64,000 bases of DNA, taken from contig CAWJIH010000004.1 of NCBI GenBank assembly GCA_963842975.1, positions 332,379 through 396,378 on the forward strand, given 5' to 3'. Position 1 is the stretch's first letter. The number at the start of each line of letters is the position of its first letter. The notes beneath the pieces were generated by a model. It was not told the DNA's origin, made no database searches, and was given only the letters and a program-made list of their open reading frames with translations. Positions 43,842-53,237 of this stretch are shown here, one piece after another. Origin of the DNA: JACJWR01 sp963842975. GTDB lineage: Bacteria; Actinomycetota; Actinomycetes; S36-B12; UBA10799. The translations under genes and the position numbers were made by a program.

Positions 43842-46778
43842 GTGACTAGCGATGTGCGGACCGACTCGACGCAGCGCCAAGGCTGGGGCAAGGTGCGCTG
43901 GGGGTCCGACGTACCGGCAGGTATCTCCGAAGCTGTGCAAGCGCTGACAATCCCGCCCGGCGCTGGACTCGTGGTGCAGGTGAATTCTGGCGCCATCGTT
44001 GGCGCCAACGAAGGTGCTAGCGAGCTCCTCGGACTGTCCTGGGAAGCCATGATGGGCCGGACTTCGATCGACCCCCGCTGGGCGGCAGTGACCGAGCTCG
44101 GAAACCCATTGCCGGGTGAAAGGCACCCGGCAATGCTCACCCTCGCGGACGGTCAGCCAATCTCCGACTTCCTAATGGGCGTGCTGATCCCCGCCCCCCA
44201 GGGCAGCCGATACGCCATCGGCGGGCGCACGAGGTGGATTGAAGTCGAGACGGTACCGCTCTTTGCTGGAGGGTCCGACCGAACGTCGGACAACCTGCCG
44301 GACGGGGTTGCCGCGATCTTCGTGGACGCCACCAAGACGGACCGAGCACGCATGGCCACCGACACGTTGCTCACCACCTACCGTCTGCTTGGGGAGGCGG
44401 CCCCGGGGCTCGTCTTGCGGGTGGACCCCGCGGGCCTGGTGGTGCACGCAGCTCCATCGGAGTGCCTCGAGCCGCGCACCATCGAAGGCCACCATCTGGA
44501 TGAGCGGTTGCATCCCGACGACCGGGCAGAGTTCCGGGAGTTCTGGCAGCGCCTGCTCGCGGGCACAACCGAGCCCCAGGCGCTGGAATGCCGTTGGCAG
44601 TGCGCCCAGGAGCGCTTTCGCTGGAACATCCTGACGGCCAACTTGATCTTCGATTCCGCGGGTCAGGTATGCGGAGCTGCGGTATCCGTGCAGGACGTGC
44701 ACGAAGTTCGCCAAACTCGAGCAAAACTGGATGAAATGCGCGAGACGCTCGAATTGCAGGAGTTTCTCGCCAACCTGGCCATCGACGGGTCGAACCTAGC
44801 CACCTGGCAGTGGGATCGGACGACCGGGGCGACCACGGTCAACGAACGTTGGGCCGGCATCATCGGCTACTCGCTTTCAGAACTCGAACCAGTGGATCAA
44901 AGCACCTGGGAAAAGACGGCACACCCGGACGATGTCGCGAAGGTGACGACGCTGCTGCGAAGGGTGGTTGCCGGCGAACAGACCCGTTTTGAGACCGAGT
45001 CCCGACGTAGACATCGCAACGGCTCGTGGGTGTGGGTTCGCGACTTCGGCGGTGTCACCGAGCGGGACGAGCATGGCACCCCGACTCGGTTGAGTGGTAT
45101 CCAGGAAGACATCTCCGTTCGGATGCGGGCCCAGCAAGCGGTGTCGGCCAGTGAACGGCACTATCGCTTGCTCGCGGAGAACATGTCCGACGCGGTCTGG
45201 GTGCTCGATGGTGACGGAGCTGTGCAGTGGGTGTCCGACTCGACTCACCGACTTCTCGGTTGGCGGGGTGAAGCCCTGCTTGGTCGGAAGTTTGACACTC
45301 TCGTTCATCCCGCCGATCGTGCCAGCGCTGCAGATCTCTTCGTGCCAGAGGCTCGCATGGGTGCCTGCGAATGTCGAATGCTGAGTGCCGATGGTGGACA
45401 CCTGGCCTGCGCGGTGTCTGCAACGTCTCGGGGCTCGTCGGACGAAGTCGTGCTGGCGCTGCACGACATCGAGTCCGAAATCACCGCTCGCAGTGCCTTG
45501 CAGCGGGCGGTGAAGCGAGACAGTGTGACCGGATTGGCCAACCGTGGGCAGGTCGTGGCAGCGCTGAACGCTGCGCTGCGCCGGCTCGCTGATTCTTGGC
45601 ATCTCGGGGGTCAGCGCTGCGTAGCCGCGCTCGTGCTCGGGATCGATGGTTTGACCGCGGTCAACGAAGCTTTCACCCACGCGGCGGGTGATCAGATCCT
45701 GCGAGAGGTCGGGCGTCGGCTGGAGGCCCAGGTCGGGCCCAACCGCTACCTGGGGCGCGGGTCGGGGGACGAATTCCTGGTGATCGTCGAGGATGCCACG
45801 GCGGAGTCCGAACTTGCCGAGATCGCAGATCAGCTTCGGCTGGCGGTAAAAGGTGGCGTGGATCTGCAGGTGGAGGAAGTCTTCCCGTCGGTGAGTGTCG
45901 GCATCGCCCATAGCCTGGTGGGCACTGAACCCGAGGAGTTGCTGAGAGATGCCGCCACGGCGATGCGGATGGCAAAATCTCGTGGCCGGGACCAAGTGGA
46001 CTTCTTCTCAATCGACGAGGCCGACCTCGCCCGACTGCGGCTGCGACTTGACGCCGACATCAGGCACGGGTTGACCCATGGTGAATTCGTCGCCTGGTAC
46101 CAACCAATAGTGGACCTGCGGACTGACGCCACAGTGGGATACGAGGCGCTGGTGCGCTGGGAACAAGCCAACGGTGAGGTCGTGCCACCGGATTCGTTCC
46201 TGCCCGTCGCAGAGGAATCCGAATTGATCTCCGAAATCGACCGGGAGGTGCTCAGTCAGGCCGTGGCTATCCTCGCCACCCTCCCGAAGCCGATGACGAT
46301 GGCGGTCAACGTCTCCGCCAGAACGCTTGGCGACGCGCGCTACTTTGCCGCCGTGGAACAGGCACTGGCTCGCCACCAGGTAGCTCCCGAGAGGCTGCAC
46401 CTGGAGGTTACCGAGACTTCGCTTCCCAGAATCACGGAAGTGACCACAGCGGAGGTAGTGCGCCTGGCACAGCTTGGGGTGAAGTGGTACGCCGACGACT
46501 TCGGGACCGGCTATTCGTCGATCGCGATACTGCGCGACCTGCCGATCGCTGGACTCAAACTCGACCGGACTTTTACCCACCGACTCGGTCGGGGGGATGC
46601 GACCTCGGGGCAACTCGCGCGGGCGATTGCCGGCCTGGCCGAGCAGTTGGGCATCGACGCGGTGGCTGAGGGTGTGGAGACCGCTGAGGAGGCTTCCGTG
46701 CTCTTGGGTCAGGGTTGGCAGCATGCCCAAGGTTGGTTGTGCGGCAAACCCACGAAGGCCCCACCCGCCGGAGCGTGA
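43842..46778 (+). CDS. Multi-PAS GGDEF-EAL protein, probable c-di-GMP phosphodiesterase
   Basis: 978 residues, soluble. Four PAS-like regions (about 33-120, 185-290, 315-430, 435-545) precede GGDEF (about 555-725) and EAL (about 735-970). The cyclase half is degenerate: the strand with the first metal Asp reads LVLGIDGLTAVNEAFTH (Gly for Asp, Leu-Thr for Phe-Lys), and the signature is SGDEF. The EAL half keeps its ligands: YEALVRW, NVSARTL, DDFGTGYSS, KLDRTF and EGVET. It should therefore hydrolyse c-di-GMP, with the GGDEF part perhaps sensing GTP. GTG 43842 has GGGGAGG upstream. Confidence 0.88.
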   Translation: MTSDVRTDSTQRQGWGKVRWGSDVPAGISEAVQALTIPPGAGLVVQVNSGAIVGANEGASELLGLSWEAMMGRTSIDPRWAAVTELGNPLPGERHPAMLTLADGQPISDFLMGVLIPAPQGSRYAIGGRTRWIEVETVPLFAGGSDRTSDNLPDGVAAIFVDATKTDRARMATDTLLTTYRLLGEAAPGLVLRVDPAGLVVHAAPSECLEPRTIEGHHLDERLHPDDRAEFREFWQRLLAGTTEPQALECRWQCAQERFRWNILTANLIFDSAGQVCGAAVSVQDVHEVRQTRAKLDEMRETLELQEFLANLAIDGSNLATWQWDRTTGATTVNERWAGIIGYSLSELEPVDQSTWEKTAHPDDVAKVTTLLRRVVAGEQTRFETESRRRHRNGSWVWVRDFGGVTERDEHGTPTRLSGIQEDISVRMRAQQAVSASERHYRLLAENMSDAVWVLDGDGAVQWVSDSTHRLLGWRGEALLGRKFDTLVHPADRASAADLFVPEARMGACECRMLSADGGHLACAVSATSRGSSDEVVLALHDIESEITARSALQRAVKRDSVTGLANRGQVVAALNAALRRLADSWHLGGQRCVAALVLGIDGLTAVNEAFTHAAGDQILREVGRRLEAQVGPNRYLGRGSGDEFLVIVEDATAESELAEIADQLRLAVKGGVDLQVEEVFPSVSVGIAHSLVGTEPEELLRDAATAMRMAKSRGRDQVDFFSIDEADLARLRLRLDADIRHGLTHGEFVAWYQPIVDLRTDATVGYEALVRWEQANGEVVPPDSFLPVAEESELISEIDREVLSQAVAILATLPKPMTMAVNVSARTLGDARYFAAVEQALARHQVAPERLHLEVTETSLPRITEVTTAEVVRLAQLGVKWYADDFGTGYSSIAILRDLPIAGLKLDRTFTHRLGRGDATSGQLARAIAGLAEQLGIDAVAEGVETAEEASVLLGQGWQHAQGWLCGKPTKAPPAGA

Positions 46779-46791
46779 TGGGGCCTTCGTG
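46751..46791 (+). terminator. Perfect 13-bp hairpin at the end of the GGDEF-EAL gene
   Basis: CACGAAGGCCCCA (46751-46763) pairs exactly with TGGGGCCTTCGTG (46779-46791). The 15-base loop holds the stop codon. It is a stable stem without a long T-tract and lies between convergent genes, so it may terminate both. Confidence 0.65.
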
Positions 46792-46821
46792 CCTAGCTTT
46801 GCGGGTGTCGCAGGAGGCGCG

Positions 46822-48519
46822 TCAATTACCTCCGAGCGGGGTGTAGGCACCCAGCACCATGAATGCGCAGATCAGCACAAATAACGCGGCCATGAGCGGG
46901 GCGACGAACCTGATGTAGCGGTCGTAACCCACCTTGGCAAGCGTCAAACCACCCATGACGATGGCAGAGGTCGGCGTGATCAGGTTGACCCAGCCGGAGG
47001 CGGACTGGAATCCGGTCACAACCATCGCCCGAGAGACACCCGCGAAGTCTGCGAGTGGCGCCATGATCGGCATGGCCAGAGTGGCGTGCCCGGACGATGA
47101 TGGCACCAAGAATGCCAACGGGATGTTGACGATGAACATCACGACCGCGAATATCCCCGACGACAAACTGCTGACGAGGCCTTCGAGCGAGTTCAGAACG
47201 GTGTCGGTGACGCCGGCGTTGTTCATCACCACAGTCACACCACGGGCGAGCGCGATGATGAGTGCCGCACCCATGAAGTCACCCATTCCGGCGACGATGG
47301 CGTTGACCATTCCCTCTTCGCCGAGCTTGCCCACAAGGCCAATGATGATCGCGGCAACGAGGAACAGGGCGGCGAGTTCCGGGAAGTACCAACCCAGCGT
47401 GATGCCCTCAAGGTTCTCGCTGAAATCGGACCAGGGGATCACTGAGAAGATCATCAGCGCGAAGGTCAAGATGAAGATCCAGATCACCGCAGTCTGACCA
47501 CCGGTCATCTTTGCCGGCTCTTCGGATCCTTCGGTGGCCAGATCCTCGTCGCCCGGCACTGGCTTCACCAGCGAGCGGGAGGGGTCTTTCTTCACCTTCT
47601 GCGCGTATCGCAGTACGAACAGGATCGTCACCCCGGTGAGGACTAGGTACATGATCACGCGGAGCGCGATGCCGTTACCGAGCTCAGTTTCAGCCGCGCT
47701 GGAGGCGACGCCGGTGGCGAAGGGGTTCACAGTGGAGGCCAGTGTGCCAATGCCAGCGCCCAGCATGATCACGGTAGCGCCGACTATTCGGTCGTACCCG
47801 AGCGCCACCATGATCGGCACAATCAATGCATAGAAGCCCAGGGTCTCCTCGGCCATTCCGTACGTGGTGCCTCCCAGGGAGAACACCACCATCAGAACTA
47901 TCACCAACACCGCCGATCGAGCCTTGAATCTATGCACGAGTCGGGCGATACCAGCGTCCAGCGCTCCGGTGCGCATTGTCACCGTGATGAATGCACCGAT
48001 GGCGAGCACGAAGAAGAATACCTGCACGGCGCCGATCAACGCACCTGATTCGTACGGCCCAATCTGTGCCTTCGGGCCCAACACGACGGCGTTGTCCTCG
48101 ACGTCTTCAACCGAGAGTTGGTCCTCGGGGGTACCCGTCACTTCACTGAGAGTCCCCTTGCACGCCTCCAAAATCTCCTCGGGCGTGGCTTCCTGGGCCT
48201 GCAGCGGGTTGCCGTCGTCGTCAACGTCGGGTTGGTCGGGCTGGAGTCCGTAGAGGCCGTTGACTGGTGATAGCCAGAGGTCGTTCAGTCGTTGGCCGAA
48301 GGTCGAGTCAACGCTGATGCTATGAAACGAGCCAGGCACTGGCTTGACGGTGCCGTCGCCACAGTCGACGTAGTCGTAGGAACCAGGTTTTATTACGAAG
48401 GTCAGGCCCCACACGATGAGCAAAACAAAGAACAGCACGGTGAATGCTGTAGGGAATTTGAATCCCTTTTTCTTCGGCTCCTCGGGTGGGGCCTCTGGCG
48501 GAGCGGTCTCCGTGGCCAT
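46822..48519 (-). CDS. YfcC-family carrier, probable arginine/ornithine antiporter
   Basis: 565 residues with about 12 membrane segments and a soluble loop near residues 50-150. Typical YfcC/DcuC-type sequence includes GGTTYGMAEETLGFYALIVPIMVALGYD (split for length), TVNPFATGVASSAA and LVPSSSGHATLAMPIMAPLADFAGVSRAMVV (the second re-entrant hairpin). The family is loosely annotated; several members next to deiminase genes exchange arginine for ornithine. Here it diverges from arcA and arcB, which makes that role likely but not proven. The N-terminus is short, charged and Pro/Glu-rich. Confidence 0.75.
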   Translation of the reverse strand: MATETAPPEAPPEEPKKKGFKFPTAFTVLFFVLLIVWGLTFVIKPGSYDYVDCGDGTVKPVPGSFHSISVDSTFGQRLNDLWLSPVNGLYGLQPDQPDVDDDGNPLQAQEATPEEILEACKGTLSEVTGTPEDQLSVEDVEDNAVVLGPKAQIGPYESGALIGAVQVFFFVLAIGAFITVTMRTGALDAGIARLVHRFKARSAVLVIVLMVVFSLGGTTYGMAEETLGFYALIVPIMVALGYDRIVGATVIMLGAGIGTLASTVNPFATGVASSAAETELGNGIALRVIMYLVLTGVTILFVLRYAQKVKKDPSRSLVKPVPGDEDLATEGSEEPAKMTGGQTAVIWIFILTFALMIFSVIPWSDFSENLEGITLGWYFPELAALFLVAAIIIGLVGKLGEEGMVNAIVAGMGDFMGAALIIALARGVTVVMNNAGVTDTVLNSLEGLVSSLSSGIFAVVMFIVNIPLAFLVPSSSGHATLAMPIMAPLADFAGVSRAMVVTGFQSASGWVNLITPTSAIVMGGLTLAKVGYDRYIRFVAPLMAALFVLICAFMVLGAYTPLGGN

Positions 48520-48834
48520 GTGGCTCTCCCAGTTGTAGTCAAGCGTTCGGTGAAAGAGGTTGTCTGCGCCGCGTCAGGGAATGGTAAGAAAACGCTTCGC
48601 ACCTGCACTTTTAGCGCACATTAGGCCGTGGAGTCCACCGAACGCCGATTTCGTCCCCTAAAGGATGTCTCGACAGCCTCATGATCCCCCTCCGATACCA
48701 ACCGTTCATTGGTCGTTTGGCTAGTGCGGACTAACCGAGTGGCATCAGCGCCGAGCACTCGACACACTGCTGTCAGCACGACCAATAAATTCACAGGTGC
48801 CTTTGGAGGCACCGGCCCAAGGGAGGCAGTGCGA
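48520..48834. promoter_or_regulatory. 315-bp divergent control region of the arginine deiminase cluster
   Basis: No gene is seen between the divergent carrier and arcA. It contains ACCAA-N7-TTGGT (48697-48713) and a pair of 9-bp inverted repeats, ATTGGTCGT (48708-48716) and ACGACCAAT (48778-48786), sharing the same TTGGT core. These could be half-sites for a regulator acting on both promoters. A good ribosome site for arcA (GGGAGG) closes the region. No regulator gene is nearby. Confidence 0.45.
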
Positions 48835-50070
48835 ATGGCGTATCACGTTGATTCGGAAGTCGGAGTACTCGAGGAGGTCATTGTTCACCGACCTGGCCTT
48901 GAGTTGGAGAGGCTGACGCCCAGCAACTGCGAGGAGTTGCTCTTTGACGACGTCATGTGGGAAGACGTTGCGCGGGAGGAACACGACGCCTTCGTCAAGG
49001 TGCTCACCGATCGCGGCATCCGAGTGCGTCACTTTGCCGACCTGCTCGGCGAAGCGCTTGACATCCCGGAAGCTCGGGAGTGGCTGTTTGATCGAGTTGC
49101 TCGCCCGCAGGACACCGGTTGGAAATTCCAGGAACCGCTGCGGGAGCGGTTCTTCTCCAGCGACACGACTGGGCGCCGCCTGGCGGACCTCATGATCGGT
49201 GGCATCCTCAAGAACGAAATGGACCTGCCCGAGCACTCCAGTCTCTGGTGGGATGAGATGGGGCCGACGGACTTCGTGCTCACGCCGCTGCCCAACCACC
49301 TGTTCCAGCGGGACAACACCGCGTTTGTGTACAACGGACTGTCGGTGCACCCGATGGCCAAGGAGGCCCGCCAGCGGGAGATCCTGAACTCCCGGACGGT
49401 GTGGAACTTCCACCCGGACTACGCCGGCAACCTCAAGTTCTGGTTCGGCAACGATGACATCCACCACCAACCCGCCACCATGGAAGGCGGCGACATCCTC
49501 GTGGTCGGCAACGGCACCGTGATGATCGGTCTGGGGGAGCGGACCACACCCCAGGGCATTGGCATGCTCGTGCAGTCGTACTTCTCCGACCCCGAGCAAG
49601 TCGTCAAGCAGGTCATCGTCGTTGAGTTGCCCAAGACCCGGGCGTTCATGCACCTCGACACCGCGATGACCATGATCGACAAGGACAAGTTCTCGGTGTT
49701 CCCCTACCTGCCGGAGGACCTGCGGAGCTTCTCTATGACCCCGCGCGGCACCGGCGGCGATTTCCAGTTGGTGGAGAACAAGGAACTCTGGCCGGTACTC
49801 GCAGAGGCTATCGGTGTCGATCGGGTGACGCCGCTGTACACCCCGGAGGATGAACTTGCAGCCGAGCGCGAGCAGTGGAACGACGGCAACAACTTCCTCA
49901 CCATCGCGCCCGGTGTGATCGTCGGGTACGAGCGCAACACCAACACCAATGAGTTCCTCACCGATCAGGGCATTGAGGTGATCCCGATCGTGGGTAACGA
50001 ACTCGGCCGCGGCCGCGGTGGGCCCCGTTGCATGTCCTGCCCGACCATTCGGGGGGCTGCGGACGCCTAA
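48835..50070 (+). CDS. arcA: Arginine deiminase
   Basis: 411 residues. The enzyme converts arginine to citrulline and ammonia, the first step of the ADI pathway. Catalytic elements: FQRDN (Asp), MEGGD, HLDTAMTMID (His) and the nucleophile Cys399 in RGGPRCMSCP; the family usually reads RCMSMP. ATG 48835 begins MAYHVDSEVGVLEEVIVHRPG and has GGGAGG eight bases before it; the frame is open further upstream without homology. Next is ornithine carbamoyltransferase. With carbamate kinase, which is not in this window, the route yields one ATP per arginine. Confidence 0.96.
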   Translation: MAYHVDSEVGVLEEVIVHRPGLELERLTPSNCEELLFDDVMWEDVAREEHDAFVKVLTDRGIRVRHFADLLGEALDIPEAREWLFDRVARPQDTGWKFQEPLRERFFSSDTTGRRLADLMIGGILKNEMDLPEHSSLWWDEMGPTDFVLTPLPNHLFQRDNTAFVYNGLSVHPMAKEARQREILNSRTVWNFHPDYAGNLKFWFGNDDIHHQPATMEGGDILVVGNGTVMIGLGERTTPQGIGMLVQSYFSDPEQVVKQVIVVELPKTRAFMHLDTAMTMIDKDKFSVFPYLPEDLRSFSMTPRGTGGDFQLVENKELWPVLAEAIGVDRVTPLYTPEDELAAEREQWNDGNNFLTIAPGVIVGYERNTNTNEFLTDQGIEVIPIVGNELGRGRGGPRCMSCPTIRGAADA

Positions 50071-50083
50071 GGACGACCAACCG

Positions 50084-50123
50084 ATGGTGGGTGCTGTCCC
50101 GGTGACGCGCCAGCACCCACCAT
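50084..50123 (+). terminator. 13-bp perfect hairpin between arcA and arcB
   Basis: ATGGTGGGTGCTG (50084-50096) pairs with CAGCACCCACCAT (50111-50123) around a 14-base loop. It has no T-tract. Within an operon it could be a partial terminator or an RNA-stabilising stem that sets unequal arcA and arcB levels. Confidence 0.5.
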
Positions 50124-50210
50124 CCACGTGACAGCTCGCTTCATCATCACTTCCCCGGCCGCTGCCCAAAGCGGCACGGGCTTTCACCCCCACTTCGAAA
50201 GGACGCCCTC

Positions 50211-51221
50211 GTGGCCTTCAACCTCAAGAACCGTGACTTCCTGAAAGAACTCGACTTCACTACGCAAGAGATGACCTACCTGCTGGACCTTTCCCGTGAC
50301 CTCAAGCGGGCCGCCTACACCGGCACCGAGCAGCCCACCATGCGTGGCAAGACCGTTGCCCTGATCTTCGAGAAGACCTCCACCCGCACCCGTTGTGCAT
50401 TCGAGGTTGCCGCTTATCAGCAGGGCGCGCACGTCACCTACCTCGACCCGAACTCCTCCCAGCTTGGGCACAAGGAGTCTGCGGCGGACACTGCCCGCGT
50501 GCTCTCGCGGATGTACGACGCCATCGAATTCCGTGGCAGCGCACACTCCACGGTTGAGGAACTCGCGGCGTTCTCCGACGTCCCGGTGTACAACGGCCTC
50601 ACCGACGAGTGGCACCCAACTCAGATGCTTGCGGACTTCCTTACGATGCAGGAGCACGGACGAGGCAAGAAGTACGACGAGATTTCCTACGCCTACATGG
50701 GTGACGCTCGATCCAACATGGGCAACTCCCTGCTGGTGATGGGCGCGATCATGGGTTCGGACGTGCGGATCGCCAGTCCCAAGGCGCTGTGGCCGAGCAA
50801 GGAAGTGCAGGACGCGGCCTACGCTCGCGCCGAAGAGTCCGGCGCCCGGGTGATGCTCACCGAGGACCCGGATGCAGCCCTGGAAGGTGTCGACTTCGTC
50901 ATCACCGACGTGTGGGTGTCGATGGGTGAGCCCAAGGAGGTGTGGAACGAGCGGATTCAGCTACTCAAGCCGTACCAGGTGAACAACGAGGCGCTGGAGA
51001 AGACAGGGAACAAGCATGTCAAGTTCATGCACTGCCTGCCTGCGTTCCACGACACCAAGACCAAGGTCGGCGCGGACATCGGTGAGAAGACCGGAATGAC
51101 CAACGGTCTGGAAGTCACCGACGACGTCTTTGAGTCGCACTACAACATCGCCTTCGACGAGGCCGAGAACCGGCTGCACACCATCAAGGCTGTGATGGTC
51201 GCGACCATCGGCAGCCAGTGA
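50211..51221 (+). CDS. arcB: Ornithine carbamoyltransferase, catabolic type
   Basis: 336 residues. It splits citrulline with phosphate into ornithine and carbamoyl phosphate in the ADI pathway (the reverse of ArgF). Motifs: the carbamoyl-phosphate loop EKTSTRTRCAFEVAA, EWHPTQMLADFLTMQ, YMGDARSNMGNSLL, and HCLPAFHD with the ornithine-binding Cys. Length and the sequence RDFLKELDFTTQEMTYLLDLSRDLK fit the catabolic, long form. GTG 50211 has AAAGGA upstream. It sits 140 bp after arcA. An anabolic use in arginine synthesis cannot be excluded. Confidence 0.93.
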   Translation: MAFNLKNRDFLKELDFTTQEMTYLLDLSRDLKRAAYTGTEQPTMRGKTVALIFEKTSTRTRCAFEVAAYQQGAHVTYLDPNSSQLGHKESAADTARVLSRMYDAIEFRGSAHSTVEELAAFSDVPVYNGLTDEWHPTQMLADFLTMQEHGRGKKYDEISYAYMGDARSNMGNSLLVMGAIMGSDVRIASPKALWPSKEVQDAAYARAEESGARVMLTEDPDAALEGVDFVITDVWVSMGEPKEVWNERIQLLKPYQVNNEALEKTGNKHVKFMHCLPAFHDTKTKVGADIGEKTGMTNGLEVTDDVFESHYNIAFDEAENRLHTIKAVMVATIGSQ

Positions 51222-51240
51222 CGGTCTAGCCGCAATTTGA

Positions 51241-51312
51241 CGCGGGCCCGAGGGCCTCGTCGCCGGGTACACAGTATCCGCGGCGAGGGCCTCGGGCCCG
51301 CGTCGTGCTTTT
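51241..51312 (+). terminator. Strong rho-independent terminator after arcB
   Basis: A 23-bp stem: CGCGGGCCCGAGG at 51241-51253 and onward to 51263 pairs with 51280-51302, with one mismatch and one G-U type pair and a 16-base loop. CGTGCTTTT follows. It closes the ADI operon. Confidence 0.8.
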
Positions 51313-51380
51313 CCCAAGCGAGTCGGAGCCGCGCGGCTGGTGGATGGGCGTGCTGACGCCGACTGGCCCACACTGGGCGG

Positions 51381-52037
51381 GTGAGTGAACTCCTCGTCGA
51401 GGTCCTGCCGATGGCGGTGGCGATCGTGCTATCGCCGTTTCCGGTGATTCCAGCGATCATGCTGTTGCTCACGGCGCGACCGGTGCCGGCAGCCTCCGCA
51501 TTCCTCGCCGGGTGGGTGATCGGAGTGGCGGCTGCGCTGGCGGCGGCGGTCGCCATTTCTGCCGTGGTGGAGTTGGCCTACGGGCAACCCACATGGGCCG
51601 CCTGGGTGCGAATCGTGCTTGGGGTCGCGCTCATCGGACTCGGACTCGCCAAGTGGCTCAAACGTGGGGCGGCCACCGAGGCGCCAGCCTGGATGGCATC
51701 GATAACCACCGCAACGCCTGTGACCGCGGTGAAGCTGGGTCTCCTGCTTTCGGCGGCCAATCCGAAGATCCTGATGCTTGCCGCCGCTGCCGGGGTGACC
51801 ATCGGTGCGGCAGAACCGTCAGCATCGGTGGCGCTTGGGGTGGCTGCGGCGTTTGTGGCGATTGCCTCGGTCTCGGTGGGTCTGCCGCTCGTGGCCTACG
51901 TTGTGGCAGGTCAGCGAGTAGTGCCACCGTTGCGCCGGGCTCGGGACTGGCTGGAAGCCCACAACGCCACGGTGATGTCGATTGTGTTCGTAGCGATCGG
52001 AGTGATGGTGTTGCTCAACGGTGTGGAGGGGCTCTGA
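51381..52037 (+). CDS. GAP family membrane protein
   Basis: 218 residues with about six membrane segments (LysE-like layout). The N-terminal signature LSPFPVIPAIMLLLTARPVPAASAFLAGWVIG (split for length) and the later VKLGLLLSAANPKILMLAAAAGV match the GAP/Sap family. In mycobacteria this family includes proteins that help move glycopeptidolipids or sulfolipid to the surface. A transported lipid here is not identifiable. The start is GTG 51381. It stands alone between the arc terminator and the convergent thiolase, 9 bp apart at the 3' end. Confidence 0.75.
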   Translation: MSELLVEVLPMAVAIVLSPFPVIPAIMLLLTARPVPAASAFLAGWVIGVAAALAAAVAISAVVELAYGQPTWAAWVRIVLGVALIGLGLAKWLKRGAATEAPAWMASITTATPVTAVKLGLLLSAANPKILMLAAAAGVTIGAAEPSASVALGVAAAFVAIASVSVGLPLVAYVVAGQRVVPPLRRARDWLEAHNATVMSIVFVAIGVMVLLNGVEGL

Positions 52038-52046
52038 TGGCGCCTC

Positions 52047-53237
52047 CTACGCGGCGCGCTTGAGCAGCGCGGCCAGCGCCTGACCGCCGCCGATGCACAT
52101 CGTCACCACGGCGTACTCGAGGTCGCGGTCGACCAAGTCCAGCGAGGCGCGCAGGGTGAGCATCGCGGCAGTGGCGCCGACCGGGTGGCCCAGCGCGATG
52201 GCGCCGCCGTGGGGGTTGGTCTTGGCGGGGTCCAGCCCCGCATCCCGAATCACCGCGACGGCTTGGGCGGCGAAAGCCTCGTTGAGTTCAACCAGGTCGA
52301 TGTCGGCGGCGGTGAGGCCGGTTTCGTCGAACAGTTTGTTCAGGGCCACCACCGGGGCGTAGCCCATGTACTCCGGCTCCATCGCGCCCACGGTTACTGC
52401 CTCGAGTGTGGTGAGGGGTTGCCAGCCGCGCTCCTTGGCCGTTTGCGCCCTGGTGACCAGCACAGCTCCGGCGCCGTCGTTGATGCCAGAAGAGTTGCCG
52501 GCGGTCACGGTGCCTTCGGCGCCGAAGGAGGGGCGCAGCTTGGCGAGGATCTCCACGGTGGTGTCGGGGCGTGGGTGCTCGTCGATTTCGACGACCACCG
52601 GCTTACGGCCTGGGACCGTGACGGGTGTGATCTCCCGGGCGAATAGCGCCTGCGATTCGGCGAGCGCGGTGCGGCGTTGGGATTCGGCGGCGAACTCGTC
52701 CTGCTCGGCTCGACTGACGTTGTAGCGATCCGCCACCCGCTCGGCGGTCCAGCCCATGAGTTTGTCGTGGAAAGGATCGGTGAGCATCGCTAAGGTGCCA
52801 TCGACCAGCGTGCGGTTGCCCAGACGCTTTCCGGATCGGGCCGCGAAGTCGTAGAACGGCATCCGGCTCATGTTCTCCGCGCCACCGGCGAGGACCACGT
52901 CGGCGTTGCCCCAGCGCAGCTCCATCGCCGCGTTCCAGATGGCCTGCAAACCGCTGCCGCACAGTCGGTTGACGGTGTAGCCGGGAGTGGAGTCGGGGAG
53001 ACCTGCCGCCAGCGCGATTCGTCGAGCGATGTAGGCGTCGCCGCCCACCTGGCCGATGCAACCGAACACCGCTTCGTCGACGTCATCGGGTGCCACCCCG
53101 GTGCGGGTGAGGGCCTCTTTGGCTGCGGTGGCGCCGAGTTCGTGGGCGGGCACCGCTGCGAGGGCGCCGCCGTAGGAGCCGATGGGGGTGCGCGCCCCGC
53201 CAAGGATCACGATTGGGTCGGTGTTCGCGGGTGCCAT
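52047..53237 (-). CDS. Acetyl-CoA acetyltransferase (thiolase)
   Basis: 396 residues. A thiolase II-type enzyme that condenses or cleaves acyl-CoA: the acylated Cys in NRLCGSGLQAIW, AGGAENMSRMP, LNEAFAAQAVAV, GGAIALGHPVGATAA (His) and the second catalytic Cys in VVTMCIGGGQALA. ATG 53237 is preceded by AAAGGA eight bases away; the frame continues 16 residues upstream without homology. No beta-oxidation genes are adjacent, so direction (acetoacetyl-CoA synthesis or fatty-acid breakdown) is open. Confidence 0.93.
   Translation of the reverse strand: MAPANTDPIVILGGARTPIGSYGGALAAVPAHELGATAAKEALTRTGVAPDDVDEAVFGCIGQVGGDAYIARRIALAAGLPDSTPGYTVNRLCGSGLQAIWNAAMELRWGNADVVLAGGAENMSRMPFYDFAARSGKRLGNRTLVDGTLAMLTDPFHDKLMGWTAERVADRYNVSRAEQDEFAAESQRRTALAESQALFAREITPVTVPGRKPVVVEIDEHPRPDTTVEILAKLRPSFGAEGTVTAGNSSGINDGAGAVLVTRAQTAKERGWQPLTTLEAVTVGAMEPEYMGYAPVVALNKLFDETGLTAADIDLVELNEAFAAQAVAVIRDAGLDPAKTNPHGGAIALGHPVGATAAMLTLRASLDLVDRDLEYAVVTMCIGGGQALAALLKRAA

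Noticed and set aside
48745..50193. Long minus-strand open frame opposite arcA
   Set aside because: The arcA coding sequence explains it; translation is rich in Val/Glu/His and lacks any family signature.
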